From: Dryocola sp036489025
Lineage (GTDB): Bacteria > Pseudomonadota > Gammaproteobacteria > Enterobacterales > Enterobacteriaceae
DNA length: 64,000 nucleotides
Direction of reading: 5' to 3'
Assembly: GCA_036489025.1 (NCBI GenBank)
Contig: DASXGN010000047.1
Location: forward strand, 62,001 to 126,000
The notes under the pieces are model-generated. The model had not been told where the DNA came from and made no database searches. It worked only from the letters and a program-made list of their open reading frames with translations. Of the stretch, positions 44,775 to 53,696 are shown piece after piece (the stretch's first letter is position 1; each line of letters starts with the position of its first letter). The position numbers were made by a program, and so were the translations under genes.

Positions 44775-44821
44775 AACCCACCTGGGGCCGTAACGTGTAA
44801 CAACGAGGCCGGAAAAAAATT

Positions 44822-45991
44822 ATGTCTGAGCAAACTGTCACTTCCGAGACGTCAGCCGCTGTCGTTTCTGCTAATAAATCTGAAAAAATTAACCTGTTGG
44901 ATCTCAACCGTCAGCAACTGCGCGAGTTCTTCGCCGAGATGGGTGAAAAACCGTTCCGTGCCGATCAGGTCATGAAATGGATGTATCACTATTGCAGTGA
45001 TGACTTCGATGAGATGACCGACATTAACAAGGTGCTGCGCAACAGGCTGAAAGAAGTGGCCGAGATTCGCGCCCCGGAAGTTGCTGAAGAACAACGCTCT
45101 GCGGACGGCACCATCAAATGGGCGATCAAGATTGCCGATCAGCTCGTTGAAACCGTCTATATCCCGGAAGAAGATCGCGCCACGCTCTGCGTCTCCTCTC
45201 AGGTTGGCTGTGCGCTGGAATGTAAATTCTGCTCCACGGCGCAGCAGGGCTTTAACCGCAATCTGCGCGTGTCCGAAATTATCGGCCAGGTGTGGCGCGC
45301 CGCAAAAATCATCGGTGCGCAGAAGAAAACGGGCGTGCGTCCTATCACCAACGTGGTGATGATGGGCATGGGCGAGCCGCTGCTGAACCTTAACAACGTT
45401 GTACCCGCCATGGAAATCATGCTGGATGACTTCGGGTTCGGGTTATCCAAACGTCGCGTTACGCTGTCAACCTCTGGCGTTGTTCCGGCGCTTGATAAGC
45501 TGGGCGATATGATTGACGTTGCGCTGGCAATTTCGCTGCATGCGCCAACGGATGATATTCGCGACGAAATCATGCCGATTAACAAAAAGTACAATATTGA
45601 GACGTTCCTCGCCGCCGTACGCCGTTATCTGGAAAAGTCTAACGCCAACCAGGGACGCGTCACCGTAGAGTATGTTCTGCTGGATCACGTCAATGACGGC
45701 ACCGAGCATGCGCACCAGCTGGCTGAATGCCTGAAAGATACGCCTTGCAAAATCAACCTGATTCCATGGAACCCGTTCCCGGGCGCACCTTATGGACGCA
45801 GCTCAAACAGCCGCATCGACCGTTTTTCCAAGGTTCTGATGAGCTACGGTTTCACCACTATCGTGCGTAAAACGCGTGGTGATGATATCGATGCAGCCTG
45901 TGGCCAGCTGGCGGGTGAAGTGATCGACCGCACCAAGCGTACGATGCGTAAGCGTATGCAGGGTGAACCTATCGCGGTGAAAGCAGTCTGA
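44822..45991 (+). CDS. rlmN: Dual-specificity 23S rRNA/tRNA adenine-C2 methyltransferase
   Basis: This 389-residue radical SAM enzyme methylates A2503 of 23S rRNA and A37 of some tRNAs. The cluster motif is Cys130-x3-Cys134-x2-Cys137 in CALECKFCSTA. The catalytic GEPLLNLNNV block and a late cysteine in IDAACGQLAGE are present. It needs a [4Fe-4S] cluster supplied by the nearby isc system. Confidence 0.97.
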   Translation: MSEQTVTSETSAAVVSANKSEKINLLDLNRQQLREFFAEMGEKPFRADQVMKWMYHYCSDDFDEMTDINKVLRNRLKEVAEIRAPEVAEEQRSADGTIKWAIKIADQLVETVYIPEEDRATLCVSSQVGCALECKFCSTAQQGFNRNLRVSEIIGQVWRAAKIIGAQKKTGVRPITNVVMMGMGEPLLNLNNVVPAMEIMLDDFGFGLSKRRVTLSTSGVVPALDKLGDMIDVALAISLHAPTDDIRDEIMPINKKYNIETFLAAVRRYLEKSNANQGRVTVEYVLLDHVNDGTEHAHQLAECLKDTPCKINLIPWNPFPGAPYGRSSNSRIDRFSKVLMSYGFTTIVRKTRGDDIDAACGQLAGEVIDRTKRTMRKRMQGEPIAVKAV

Positions 45992-46387
45992 TAAGCAATT
46001 CTGTGCGGGAAAACAGAGTGGAGTCCACTCTGTTTTGTGCGAAATGATGCCAAATTATAACTAACTGTAAATTTGGTACATTGATACGCGCTACGGCCAA
46101 TAATTACGGTGCGTTTCTTTGCGCTTTAAGGCAGTATGTAGCCGCACAACAACAGTTTAGCCGACAGCATTTACGAATGCGGTCTATGGTTAACTTAACT
46201 GGCTGGAAGCGTTGCCGCGAACAGGGCGCGTTTGCATGATTTTGGTCATTTTGCCGGGCATAGTTGCCGAAGGTTTATCCTTCAAAAGTCAGATTAGTTT
46301 CGCGGTACGGGTGAGCGTGGCGTAGCGGAATGTTGCGATACGGGCTCGTGCCTAATCCTCAATGAACAGTCCCAGCAGTTGTAGCTA
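45992..46387. other. rlmN-rodZ intergenic region
   Basis: This 396-base gap begins with a strong terminator (46010-46036). The rest has no open frame of interest. It probably carries the rodZ operon promoter and a long 5' leader, but I cannot assign a -10/-35 pair with confidence. Confidence 0.5.
46010..46036 (+). terminator. rlmN terminator
   Basis: AAAACAGAGTGG (46010-46021) and CCACTCTGTTTT (46025-46036) form a perfect 12-base stem with a 3-base loop and end in four T residues. Confidence 0.85.
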
Positions 46388-47389
46388 ATGAATACTGAAG
46401 CCACTCAAGAAACAAATGAAGCACAAACCACTGGCGTTCGTTTACGCAACGCCCGTGAGCAACTCGGTCTCAGCCAACAAGCCGTGGCAGAACGGTTATG
46501 TCTGAAGGTTTCTACCGTTCGGGATATTGAAGACGACAAGGCTCCAGCAGAACTGGCGTCGACTTTCCTGCGTGGTTACATCCGCTCGTATGCCCGCCTG
46601 GTGCATATTCCTGAAGAAGAGCTGCTGCCAATGATGGAGAAGCAAGCTCCGATCAGGGCGGCAAAAGTGGCACCGATGCAGACTTTTTCATTGGGCAAAC
46701 GTCGCAAAAAACGCGACGGCTGGCTGATGAGCTTCACCTGGCTGATTCTGTTCGTTGTGGTAGGCCTGACGGGCGCATGGTGGTGGCAAAACCACAAAGC
46801 GCAGCAGGAAGAAATTTCCACGATGGCCGATCAGTCTTCCGCCGAGCTTTCTGCAGGAAACACCGCGCAGTCAGTCCCTTTGAATACGGGTACAGATGCT
46901 TCATCCTCTGCGCCAGATGCGGCAACTCAGCCTGAGCCAACGACTGAGCCTGCAACCCAACCAGCCCCTGTCGATAACGCTGCGCAAAATGCCGCGGCAC
47001 CAAACGTGCCTGCGGATAATTCTGCCGTTGTTTCACCAAGCCAGGCGCCGGTTGATAACGCACAGAACACAGCCGCTCCAGCGCCAAACGCAGCGGCTGC
47101 ATTGCCAACCGATCAGGCTGGGGTGACCCAACCTGCGGCTGACGCAAACGCGCTGGTGATGAATTTCAACGCTGACTGCTGGCTGGAAGTAACAGATGCT
47201 ACCGGTAAAAAGCTGTTCAGCGGCATGCAGCGTAAAGACGGCACCCTGAATTTAGCGGGCCAGGCCCCCTATAAGCTTAAAATCGGTGCGCCAGCAGCAG
47301 TACAGATTCAGTTCCAGGGGAAACCTGTCGATCTGAGTCGCTTTATCAGAACTAACCAGGTTGCTCGTCTGACCGTGAGTGCGGAATAA
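46388..47389 (+). CDS. rodZ: Cytoskeleton protein RodZ
   Basis: This 333-residue bitopic protein links MreB to the elongation machinery. It has an N-terminal helix-turn-helix (about 15-85, LGLSQQAVAERLCLKVSTVRD in split form), a positively charged stretch, one membrane helix (about 115-135), a long Ala/Pro/Thr/Asn linker and a C-terminal beta domain (from about 255). The linker holds a near-duplicated unit (APVDNAAQNAAAPN and APVDNAQNTAAPAPN). It leads the rodZ-ispG operon. Confidence 0.96.
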   Translation: MNTEATQETNEAQTTGVRLRNAREQLGLSQQAVAERLCLKVSTVRDIEDDKAPAELASTFLRGYIRSYARLVHIPEEELLPMMEKQAPIRAAKVAPMQTFSLGKRRKKRDGWLMSFTWLILFVVVGLTGAWWWQNHKAQQEEISTMADQSSAELSAGNTAQSVPLNTGTDASSSAPDAATQPEPTTEPATQPAPVDNAAQNAAAPNVPADNSAVVSPSQAPVDNAQNTAAPAPNAAAALPTDQAGVTQPAADANALVMNFNADCWLEVTDATGKKLFSGMQRKDGTLNLAGQAPYKLKIGAPAAVQIQFQGKPVDLSRFIRTNQVARLTVSAE

Positions 47390-47426
47390 TCGCCTCGAGC
47401 AGGACGTGTAATTGTGGAGACTTGTC

Positions 47427-48548
47427 ATGCATAACCAAACCCCGATTCAGCGTAGAAAATCTAAGCGTATTTATGTCGGGAATGTGCCAATCGGCGATGG
47501 AGCTCCTATCGCCGTTCAGTCCATGACTAACACCCGTACCACGGATGTTGAAGCCACGGTCAATCAGATTAAGGCGTTAGAAAGAGTGGGGGCTGATATC
47601 GTTCGCGTGTCGGTGCCTACCATGGACGCAGCGGAAGCTTTTAAACTCATCAAGCAGCAGGTTAATGTCCCGCTGGTCGCCGATATCCATTTCGATTATC
47701 GCATCGCGCTGAAGGTTGCCGAATACGGCGTTGACTGCCTGCGTATTAACCCTGGCAACATCGGCAGCGAAGAGCGTATTCGCATGGTTGTGGACTGCGC
47801 CCGCGATAAAAACATCCCAATCCGTATCGGCGTCAACGCCGGTTCGCTGGAAAAAGATCTGCAGGAAAAATACGGCGAGCCTACGCCGCAGGCGCTGCTT
47901 GAATCGGCCATGCGTCACGTGGATCATCTGGATCGCCTGAACTTCGATCAATTCAAGGTCAGCGTGAAAGCTTCCGATGTTTTCCTCGCGGTTGAGTCTT
48001 ATCGTCTGCTGGCTAAGCAGATCGATCAGCCTTTACATCTTGGGATCACCGAAGCGGGCGGTTTCCGCAGCGGCTCCGTGAAATCGGCAATCGGCCTCGG
48101 CTTACTCCTTTCAGAAGGTATCGGCGACACGCTGCGCGTTTCTCTCGCGGCGGATCCTGTCGAAGAGATCAAAGTTGGCTTCGATATCCTGAAATCGCTG
48201 CGTATTCGCGCTCGCGGGATCAACTTTATCGCCTGTCCGACCTGCTCGCGTCAGGAATTTGATGTGATCGGCACGGTGAACGCGTTAGAACAGCGTCTGG
48301 AAGACATCATCACCCCGATGGACGTTTCCATTATTGGCTGCGTGGTGAACGGGCCGGGCGAAGCGCTGGTGTCCACGCTTGGCGTGACCGGCGGTAACAA
48401 GAAAAGCGGTTTCTACGAAGATGGCGTGCGTCAGAAAGAGCGCATGGACAACGACGATATGATTTCCCAGCTTGAAGCGCGTATTCGTGCCAAGGCAAAT
48501 ATGCTCGACGAGAAGCAGCGTATTAGCATTCAGCAGTTGGAAAAATAG
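47427..48548 (+). CDS. ispG: 4-hydroxy-3-methylbut-2-enyl diphosphate synthase
   Basis: This 373-residue [4Fe-4S] enzyme makes HMBPP in the MEP isoprenoid pathway. Cluster ligands are in FIACPTCSRQ and GCVVNGPGEA. The start at 47427 (MHNQTPIQRR) has GGAG eight bases ahead and is the conserved one. It is 37 bases behind rodZ. Confidence 0.97.
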   Translation: MHNQTPIQRRKSKRIYVGNVPIGDGAPIAVQSMTNTRTTDVEATVNQIKALERVGADIVRVSVPTMDAAEAFKLIKQQVNVPLVADIHFDYRIALKVAEYGVDCLRINPGNIGSEERIRMVVDCARDKNIPIRIGVNAGSLEKDLQEKYGEPTPQALLESAMRHVDHLDRLNFDQFKVSVKASDVFLAVESYRLLAKQIDQPLHLGITEAGGFRSGSVKSAIGLGLLLSEGIGDTLRVSLAADPVEEIKVGFDILKSLRIRARGINFIACPTCSRQEFDVIGTVNALEQRLEDIITPMDVSIIGCVVNGPGEALVSTLGVTGGNKKSGFYEDGVRQKERMDNDDMISQLEARIRAKANMLDEKQRISIQQLEK

Positions 48549-48643
48549 TGCGAAACACGGGAAGCACAGGGCTTCTATGTGTATGATTGAACCCGCCAGG
48601 CTTTTCGCAGCAGCGAATAGTCTGATTTCGGGTTCATTTTTTG
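48549..48643 (+). ncRNA. sroE: SroE-like structured RNA between ispG and hisS
   Basis: This segment folds into a small hairpin (GAAGC 48561-48565 with GCTTC 48571-48575) and a terminator: GAACCCG (48589-48595) pairs with CGGGTTC (48629-48635), then ATTTTTT. A nested TTCGC/GCGAA hairpin is in the loop. E. coli encodes the small RNA SroE in this exact gap. I recognise position and architecture, not a confirmed sequence match; at minimum it is the ispG terminator. Confidence 0.5.
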
Positions 48644-48666
48644 TATAAAAACGATAGAGAACAAAC

Positions 48667-49941
48667 GTGGCAAAAAACATTCAAGCCATCCGCGGCATGA
48701 ACGATTACCTGCCGGGCGAAACCGCCATCTGGCAGCGCATTGAAGGCATTCTGAAACAGGTGCTCGGCAGCTACGGTTATAGCGAAATCCGTTTGCCGAT
48801 TGTAGAGCAGACCCCGTTATTCAAACGCGCTATCGGCGAAGTGACCGACGTGGTTGAAAAAGAGATGTATACCTTTGAGGACCGTAACGGCGACAGCCTG
48901 ACGCTGCGTCCTGAAGGCACCGCGGGCTGCGTGCGTGCCGGTATCGAACATGGTCTTCTGTACAATCAGGAACAGCGCTTGTGGTACGTCGGGCCGATGT
49001 TCCGCCACGAACGTCCACAGAAAGGCCGCTATCGCCAGTTCAATCAGCTGGGAGTGGAAGTCTTTGGTCTGCAGGGGCCGGACATTGACGCTGAGCTGAT
49101 CATGCTGACCGCCCGCTGGTGGCGTGCGCTGGGCATCGACCAGCATGTTCGTCTGGAGCTGAACTCTATCGGCTCCCTTGAAGCACGCGCGAAATATCGC
49201 GAAGCGCTGGTGGCGTACCTGGAGCAGTTTAAAGACAAGCTGGATGAAGACAGCCAGCGCCGTATGTACAGCAATCCGCTGCGCGTGCTGGATTCCAAAA
49301 ATCCTGACGTACAGGCGCTGTTAGATAACGCACCGGCGTTAGGTGATTATCTGGACGAAGAGTCCCGCGAACACTTTGCTGGCCTGTGCTCATTCCTAGA
49401 TGCCGCCGGTATTGCCTATACCGTGAATCAGCGTCTGGTGCGCGGCCTGGATTACTATAACCGCACCGTGTTCGAATGGGTGACCAGCAGCCTGGGTTCC
49501 CAGGGTACGGTGTGTGCGGGTGGGCGTTACGATGGCCTGGTTGAGCAGCTCGGTGGCCGCGCGGCTCCTGCAGTTGGCTTTGCCATGGGGCTTGAGCGTC
49601 TTGTTTTACTGGTTCAGGCGATTAATCCTGAATTTAAAGCGGAATCCGTTGTCGATATTTACCTGATATCGTCGGGTCAGGGCACGCAGGCGGCGGCGAT
49701 GCTGCTGGCTGAGAAGCTGCGCGATCGGGTTCCGGCATTGAAGCTAATGACCAACTACGGCGGCGGCAACTTTAAGAAACAGTTCGCGCGAGCGGACAAG
49801 TGGGGCGCTCGCGTGGCACTTGTTCTGGGCGAAGATGAAGTTGCCCAGGGTCAGGTTGTGGTGAAGGATCTGCGCACAGGTGAGCAGCAAACCGTAGAGC
49901 AAAGCCTTACGGTTTCACATCTGCAGGCGCTGCTGGGCTAA
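48667..49941 (+). CDS. hisS: Histidyl-tRNA synthetase
   Basis: This 424-residue class II synthetase starts at GTG, as in E. coli. Motif 2 (FRHERPQKGRYRQFNQLGVE) and the histidine-specific blocks LVRGLDYYNRTVFEW and AGGRYDGL are present, with the anticodon-binding domain from about residue 325. It opens the hisS-yfgM-bamB-der group. Confidence 0.98.
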   Translation: MAKNIQAIRGMNDYLPGETAIWQRIEGILKQVLGSYGYSEIRLPIVEQTPLFKRAIGEVTDVVEKEMYTFEDRNGDSLTLRPEGTAGCVRAGIEHGLLYNQEQRLWYVGPMFRHERPQKGRYRQFNQLGVEVFGLQGPDIDAELIMLTARWWRALGIDQHVRLELNSIGSLEARAKYREALVAYLEQFKDKLDEDSQRRMYSNPLRVLDSKNPDVQALLDNAPALGDYLDEESREHFAGLCSFLDAAGIAYTVNQRLVRGLDYYNRTVFEWVTSSLGSQGTVCAGGRYDGLVEQLGGRAAPAVGFAMGLERLVLLVQAINPEFKAESVVDIYLISSGQGTQAAAMLLAEKLRDRVPALKLMTNYGGGNFKKQFARADKWGARVALVLGEDEVAQGQVVVKDLRTGEQQTVEQSLTVSHLQALLG

Positions 49942-49974
49942 GCCCAGAGATTAATCGTTAAGGAGAAGGACTGC

Positions 49975-50595
49975 GTGGAAGTTTACGAGAACGAAAACGA
50001 TCAGGTTGAAGCGGTAAAACGCTTCTTTGCCGAAAATGGCAAAGCGCTGGTGGTTGGTGTCGTGCTGGGGATTGGGGCATTGGTCGGCTGGCGCTACTGG
50101 AACAGCCATCAGGCAGACTCCGCGATGGCGTCCTCCCTGGAATATCAAAATGTGACCAGCGCTGTTCGTGCCGATCGGCCGGCTACGCTTAGTGCAGCAG
50201 CAAAATTTGCGGCTGACACCAAAAATACTTACGGCGCGTTAGCTTCACTGGAGCTGGCGCAAAAGTATGTTGATAACAACGATTTGGCAAAGGCCGCGGC
50301 TCAGCTGCAGCAAGGCTTAAACAATACCAGTGATGCAAACCTTCAGGCCCTGATTAATGCGCGTCTGGCTCGTATCCAGATCCAGCAGAAGCAGGCTGAT
50401 GCCGCGCTGAAAACCCTCGACGGCATTAAAGGCGAAGGTTGGGTTGCGATAGTGGCTGATTTGCGCGGTGAAGCGCTGCTCAGCAAAGGTGATAAGCAGG
50501 GTGCGCGCGATGCCTGGAGTAAAGGCTCGCAGACCGATGCTTCTCCTGCACTGCGCGAAATGATGCAGATGAAAATCAATAATTTGTCCAGCTAA
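49975..50595 (+). CDS. yfgM: Translocon-associated protein YfgM
   Basis: This 206-residue protein begins at GTG with AAGGAGAAGG upstream. A short cytoplasmic tail is followed by one membrane helix (about 25-43, ALVVGVVLGIGALVGWRYW) and a periplasmic TPR-like domain. In E. coli YfgM pairs with PpiD at SecYEG and influences RcsB signalling. Confidence 0.95.
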   Translation: MEVYENENDQVEAVKRFFAENGKALVVGVVLGIGALVGWRYWNSHQADSAMASSLEYQNVTSAVRADRPATLSAAAKFAADTKNTYGALASLELAQKYVDNNDLAKAAAQLQQGLNNTSDANLQALINARLARIQIQQKQADAALKTLDGIKGEGWVAIVADLRGEALLSKGDKQGARDAWSKGSQTDASPALREMMQMKINNLSS

Positions 50596-50605
50596 GAGGG
50601 ACCCG

Positions 50606-51787
50606 ATGCAATTTCGTAAATTACTTGTGCCAGGGCTGATTTCTCTGACGCTGCTCAGCGGCTGCTCATTGTTCAGTGGCGAAGAAGACGTGGTTAAAAT
50701 GTCCCCGTTGCCTACCGTTGAAAACCAGTTCGAACCAGCAAAAGTCTGGAGCACCTCGGTTGGCAGCGGCATTGGTGATTTCTACTCCAATCTTCATCCT
50801 GCCTGGCAGGACGGCAACATTTATGCCGCTGACCGCCGCGGTACCGTGAAAGCGGTCAATGCTGAAGATGGCAAAGAAGTCTGGTCCGTCGATCTCTCTG
50901 AGAAAACCGGTTTCTTCTCCAGCAATCGTCCTGCGCTGCTTTCCGGTGGCCTGACCGTTGATGGCGCTCATGTTTATGTCGGCAGCGAAAAAGCGCAGGT
51001 CTTCGCGCTGAATACTTCCGACGGCAGCATCGCGTGGCAGAGCAAAGCGGCGGGCGAAGTCCTTTCTCGTCCAGTCGTCAGCGACGGCCTGGTGTTGGTT
51101 CACACCAGCAACGGCCAGCTGCAGGCGATGAATGAAACCGACGGCGCAGTAGCGTGGACGGTTAACCTGGATATGCCAGCGCTGTCGCTGCGCGGCGAGT
51201 CTGCGCCTGCGGTTGCGTTTGGTGCGGCCATTGTCGGCGGCGATAACGGCCGGGTCAGCGCGGTGCTGATGAAGCAGGGTCAGTTAATCTGGCAGCAGCG
51301 TATCTCCCAGGCAACGGGCGCGACGGAAATCGATCGCCTGAGCGACGTGGATACCACCCCGGTTATCGTTAACGGAGTTGTTTATGCGCTTGCCTACAAC
51401 GGCAATCTGACCGCGCTGGATCTGCGTTCAGGCCAGATTATGTGGAAACGCGAGCTGGGTTCAGTGAACGATTTCATCGTGGACGCCAATCGTATCTTCC
51501 TGGTCGACCAGAATGACCGCGTGGTTGCGCTTAACGCCGACGGCGGCGTAACGCTGTGGACGCAAAGCGATCTGCTGCACCGCAATCTGACGTCTCCCGC
51601 GCTGTACAACGGCTATCTGGTCGTTGGCGACAGCGAAGGTTACATGCACTGGATTAACACTGACGACGGCCGCTTTGTGGCTCAGCAAAAAGTGGACAGC
51701 TCCGGCTTCCAGACTGAGCCGGTTGTAGCCAGTGATAAACTGCTGATTCAGGCGAAAGACGGTACGCTGTACTCGATCAAACGCTAA
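50606..51787 (+). CDS. bamB: Outer membrane assembly lipoprotein BamB
   Basis: This 393-residue lipoprotein has lipobox LSGC with Cys20 and Ser next, predicting outer membrane sorting. The mature part is an eight-bladed beta-propeller with repeated DG-x-V/I-W units. It assists BamA in inserting beta-barrel proteins. It follows yfgM by ten bases. Confidence 0.97.
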   Translation: MQFRKLLVPGLISLTLLSGCSLFSGEEDVVKMSPLPTVENQFEPAKVWSTSVGSGIGDFYSNLHPAWQDGNIYAADRRGTVKAVNAEDGKEVWSVDLSEKTGFFSSNRPALLSGGLTVDGAHVYVGSEKAQVFALNTSDGSIAWQSKAAGEVLSRPVVSDGLVLVHTSNGQLQAMNETDGAVAWTVNLDMPALSLRGESAPAVAFGAAIVGGDNGRVSAVLMKQGQLIWQQRISQATGATEIDRLSDVDTTPVIVNGVVYALAYNGNLTALDLRSGQIMWKRELGSVNDFIVDANRIFLVDQNDRVVALNADGGVTLWTQSDLLHRNLTSPALYNGYLVVGDSEGYMHWINTDDGRFVAQQKVDSSGFQTEPVVASDKLLIQAKDGTLYSIKR

Positions 51788-51908
51788 ACTTTCCTGAGTA
51801 AGCAGTCGTTCGAAACGGTTCCTGATTCCTGGGAGCCGTTTCCTGTTTTTGAGAGCGACGCGTTTTGGCGTCGTTTGAAGATGAATTTTGAGTAATGAGG
51901 CTTTTATA

Positions 51909-53414
51909 ATGGTACCTGTGGTTGCGCTCGTCGGGCGCCCTAATGTCGGAAAATCCACGTTGTTTAACCGCTTGACGCGTACCCGTGATGCGCTGGTCGC
52001 GGATTTCCCGGGGCTGACTCGCGACCGCAAGTATGGTCGTGCTGAAGTGGAAGGCCGCGAGTTTATTGCTATCGATACCGGCGGTATCGACGGCACGGAA
52101 GACGGCGTGGAAACGCGTATGGCGGAACAGTCCCTGCTGGCGATTGAAGAAGCTGACGTCGTGCTGTTTATGGTGGATGCGCGCGCGGGGCTGATGCCTG
52201 CCGATGAAGCCATCGCTAAGCACCTGCGTTCCCGTCAGAAGCCAACGTTCCTCGTGGCGAACAAAACTGACGGCATGGACCCGGATCAGGCAGTTATCGA
52301 TTTCTACTCTCTGGGCCTGGGCGAAATTCACCCGATTGCCGCCTCCCACGGCCGCGGCGTGACTACGCTGCTGGAACACGTTCTGATGCCTTTCATCGAC
52401 GAAGTGAATCCACGGGCTGAAGAAGAAGAAATCGACGAAGATGCGGCCTACTGGGCGGCTTTCAATGCTAAGAACGGCATTGTTTCTGAAGATGATGAAC
52501 AAGAAATCGAAGAAGAAGAGGAAGCTTTTAATCCTCAGGATTTGCCGATCAAGCTGGCCATCGTTGGGCGTCCTAACGTGGGTAAGTCAACGCTCACCAA
52601 CCGTATTCTCGGCGAAGACCGCGTTGTCGTTTACGACATGCCCGGCACCACTCGCGATAGCATCTACATCCCGATGGAACGCGATGAGCGTGAGTACATC
52701 CTCATCGATACCGCGGGCGTACGTAAGCGTGGGAAGATCACCGAAACCGTAGAAAAATTCTCCGTTATCAAAACGCTACAGGCGATTGAAGACGCGAACG
52801 TTGTGCTGTTGGTGATCGACGCTCGCGAAGGCATCTCCGATCAGGATCTGTCTCTGCTGGGCTTTATCCTCAACAGCGGGCGCTCGCTGGTGATTGTGGT
52901 CAACAAGTGGGACGGCCTGAGCAATGAAGTGAGAGAGCAGGTTAAAGAGACGCTGGACTACCGTCTGGGCTTTATCGACTTTGCTCGTGTCCACTTCATC
53001 TCCGCCCTGCACGGCAGCGGCGTAGGCAACCTGTTTGAATCCGTCCGCGAAGCTTACGACAGCTCAACGCGTCGTGTGAGCACCGCGCTGCTGACTCGCA
53101 TCATGAACATGGCGTCAGAAGATCACCAGCCGCCGCTGGTACGTGGTCGTCGAGTGAAGCTGAAGTATGCCCACGCCGGTGGCTACAACCCGCCAATCGT
53201 GGTGATTCACGGTAACCAGGTGAAAGATCTGCCGGATTCCTACAAGCGCTACCTGATGAACTACTTCCGCAAATCGCTGGACGTCATGGGTACGCCAATT
53301 CGTATCCAGTTCAAGGAAGGGGATAACCCGTTTGCCAACAAACGTAACACCCTGACGCCGAACCAGATGCGTAAGCGTAAGCGCCTGATCAAGCACATCA
53401 AGAAAAGCAAATAA
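51909..53414 (+). CDS. der: Ribosome-assembly GTPase Der (EngA)
   Basis: This 501-residue protein has two tandem GTPase domains, each with GRPNVGKST (residues 8-16 and near 220) plus a C-terminal KH-like domain. It matures the 50S subunit. The linker between the domains is very acidic and about 11 residues longer than in E. coli. Start 51909 (MVPVVALVG) is the conserved one. Confidence 0.97.
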   Translation: MVPVVALVGRPNVGKSTLFNRLTRTRDALVADFPGLTRDRKYGRAEVEGREFIAIDTGGIDGTEDGVETRMAEQSLLAIEEADVVLFMVDARAGLMPADEAIAKHLRSRQKPTFLVANKTDGMDPDQAVIDFYSLGLGEIHPIAASHGRGVTTLLEHVLMPFIDEVNPRAEEEEIDEDAAYWAAFNAKNGIVSEDDEQEIEEEEEAFNPQDLPIKLAIVGRPNVGKSTLTNRILGEDRVVVYDMPGTTRDSIYIPMERDEREYILIDTAGVRKRGKITETVEKFSVIKTLQAIEDANVVLLVIDAREGISDQDLSLLGFILNSGRSLVIVVNKWDGLSNEVREQVKETLDYRLGFIDFARVHFISALHGSGVGNLFESVREAYDSSTRRVSTALLTRIMNMASEDHQPPLVRGRRVKLKYAHAGGYNPPIVVIHGNQVKDLPDSYKRYLMNYFRKSLDVMGTPIRIQFKEGDNPFANKRNTLTPNQMRKRKRLIKHIKKSK

Positions 53415-53420
53415 GTGATT

Positions 53421-53448
53421 AAACGGGAGCTAAGGCTCCCGTTTTCTT
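53421..53448 (+). terminator. der terminator
   Basis: AAACGGGAGC (53421-53430), loop TAAG, GCTCCCGTTT (53435-53444) then TCTTTT: a strong intrinsic terminator. Confidence 0.85.
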
Positions 53449-53471
53449 TTGTTCATAGTGGAGGAATGACC

Positions 53472-53693
53472 ATGGAACTTAGCTGTCCCAACTGCGGCCA
53501 GACTTTGCAGGCAACCGACAGCGGTGCACGCTGCGAAAGCTGCGCTCAGGGCTTTCGCCTGGAAGCCCGCTGCCCGGATTGCCATCAGCCGCTGGAGGTT
53601 TTAAAAGCGTGCGGAGCGGTGGATTATTTCTGCCGGAACGGCCACGGCCTGATTTCGAAGAAGCGCGTCGAGTTTGTCGCAGTTGCCGACTGA
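53472..53693 (+). CDS. yfgJ: Small zinc-ribbon protein YfgJ
   Basis: This 73-residue protein has paired CxxC zinc ribbons (CPNC, CESC, CPDC and a final C-x-N-G-H). It matches E. coli YfgJ, especially PLEVLKACGAVDYFC and GHGLISKKRVEFV. Start 53472 has GGAGG seven bases upstream. Function is unknown. It converges on xseA with a gap of three bases. Confidence 0.93.
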   Translation: MELSCPNCGQTLQATDSGARCESCAQGFRLEARCPDCHQPLEVLKACGAVDYFCRNGHGLISKKRVEFVAVAD

Positions 53694-53696
53694 GTT

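Noticed and set aside
44724..44975. Possible 83-codon leader peptide running into rlmN
   Set aside because: There is no ribosome site, its start lies at or before the predicted transcription start, and it reads far into rlmN out of frame.
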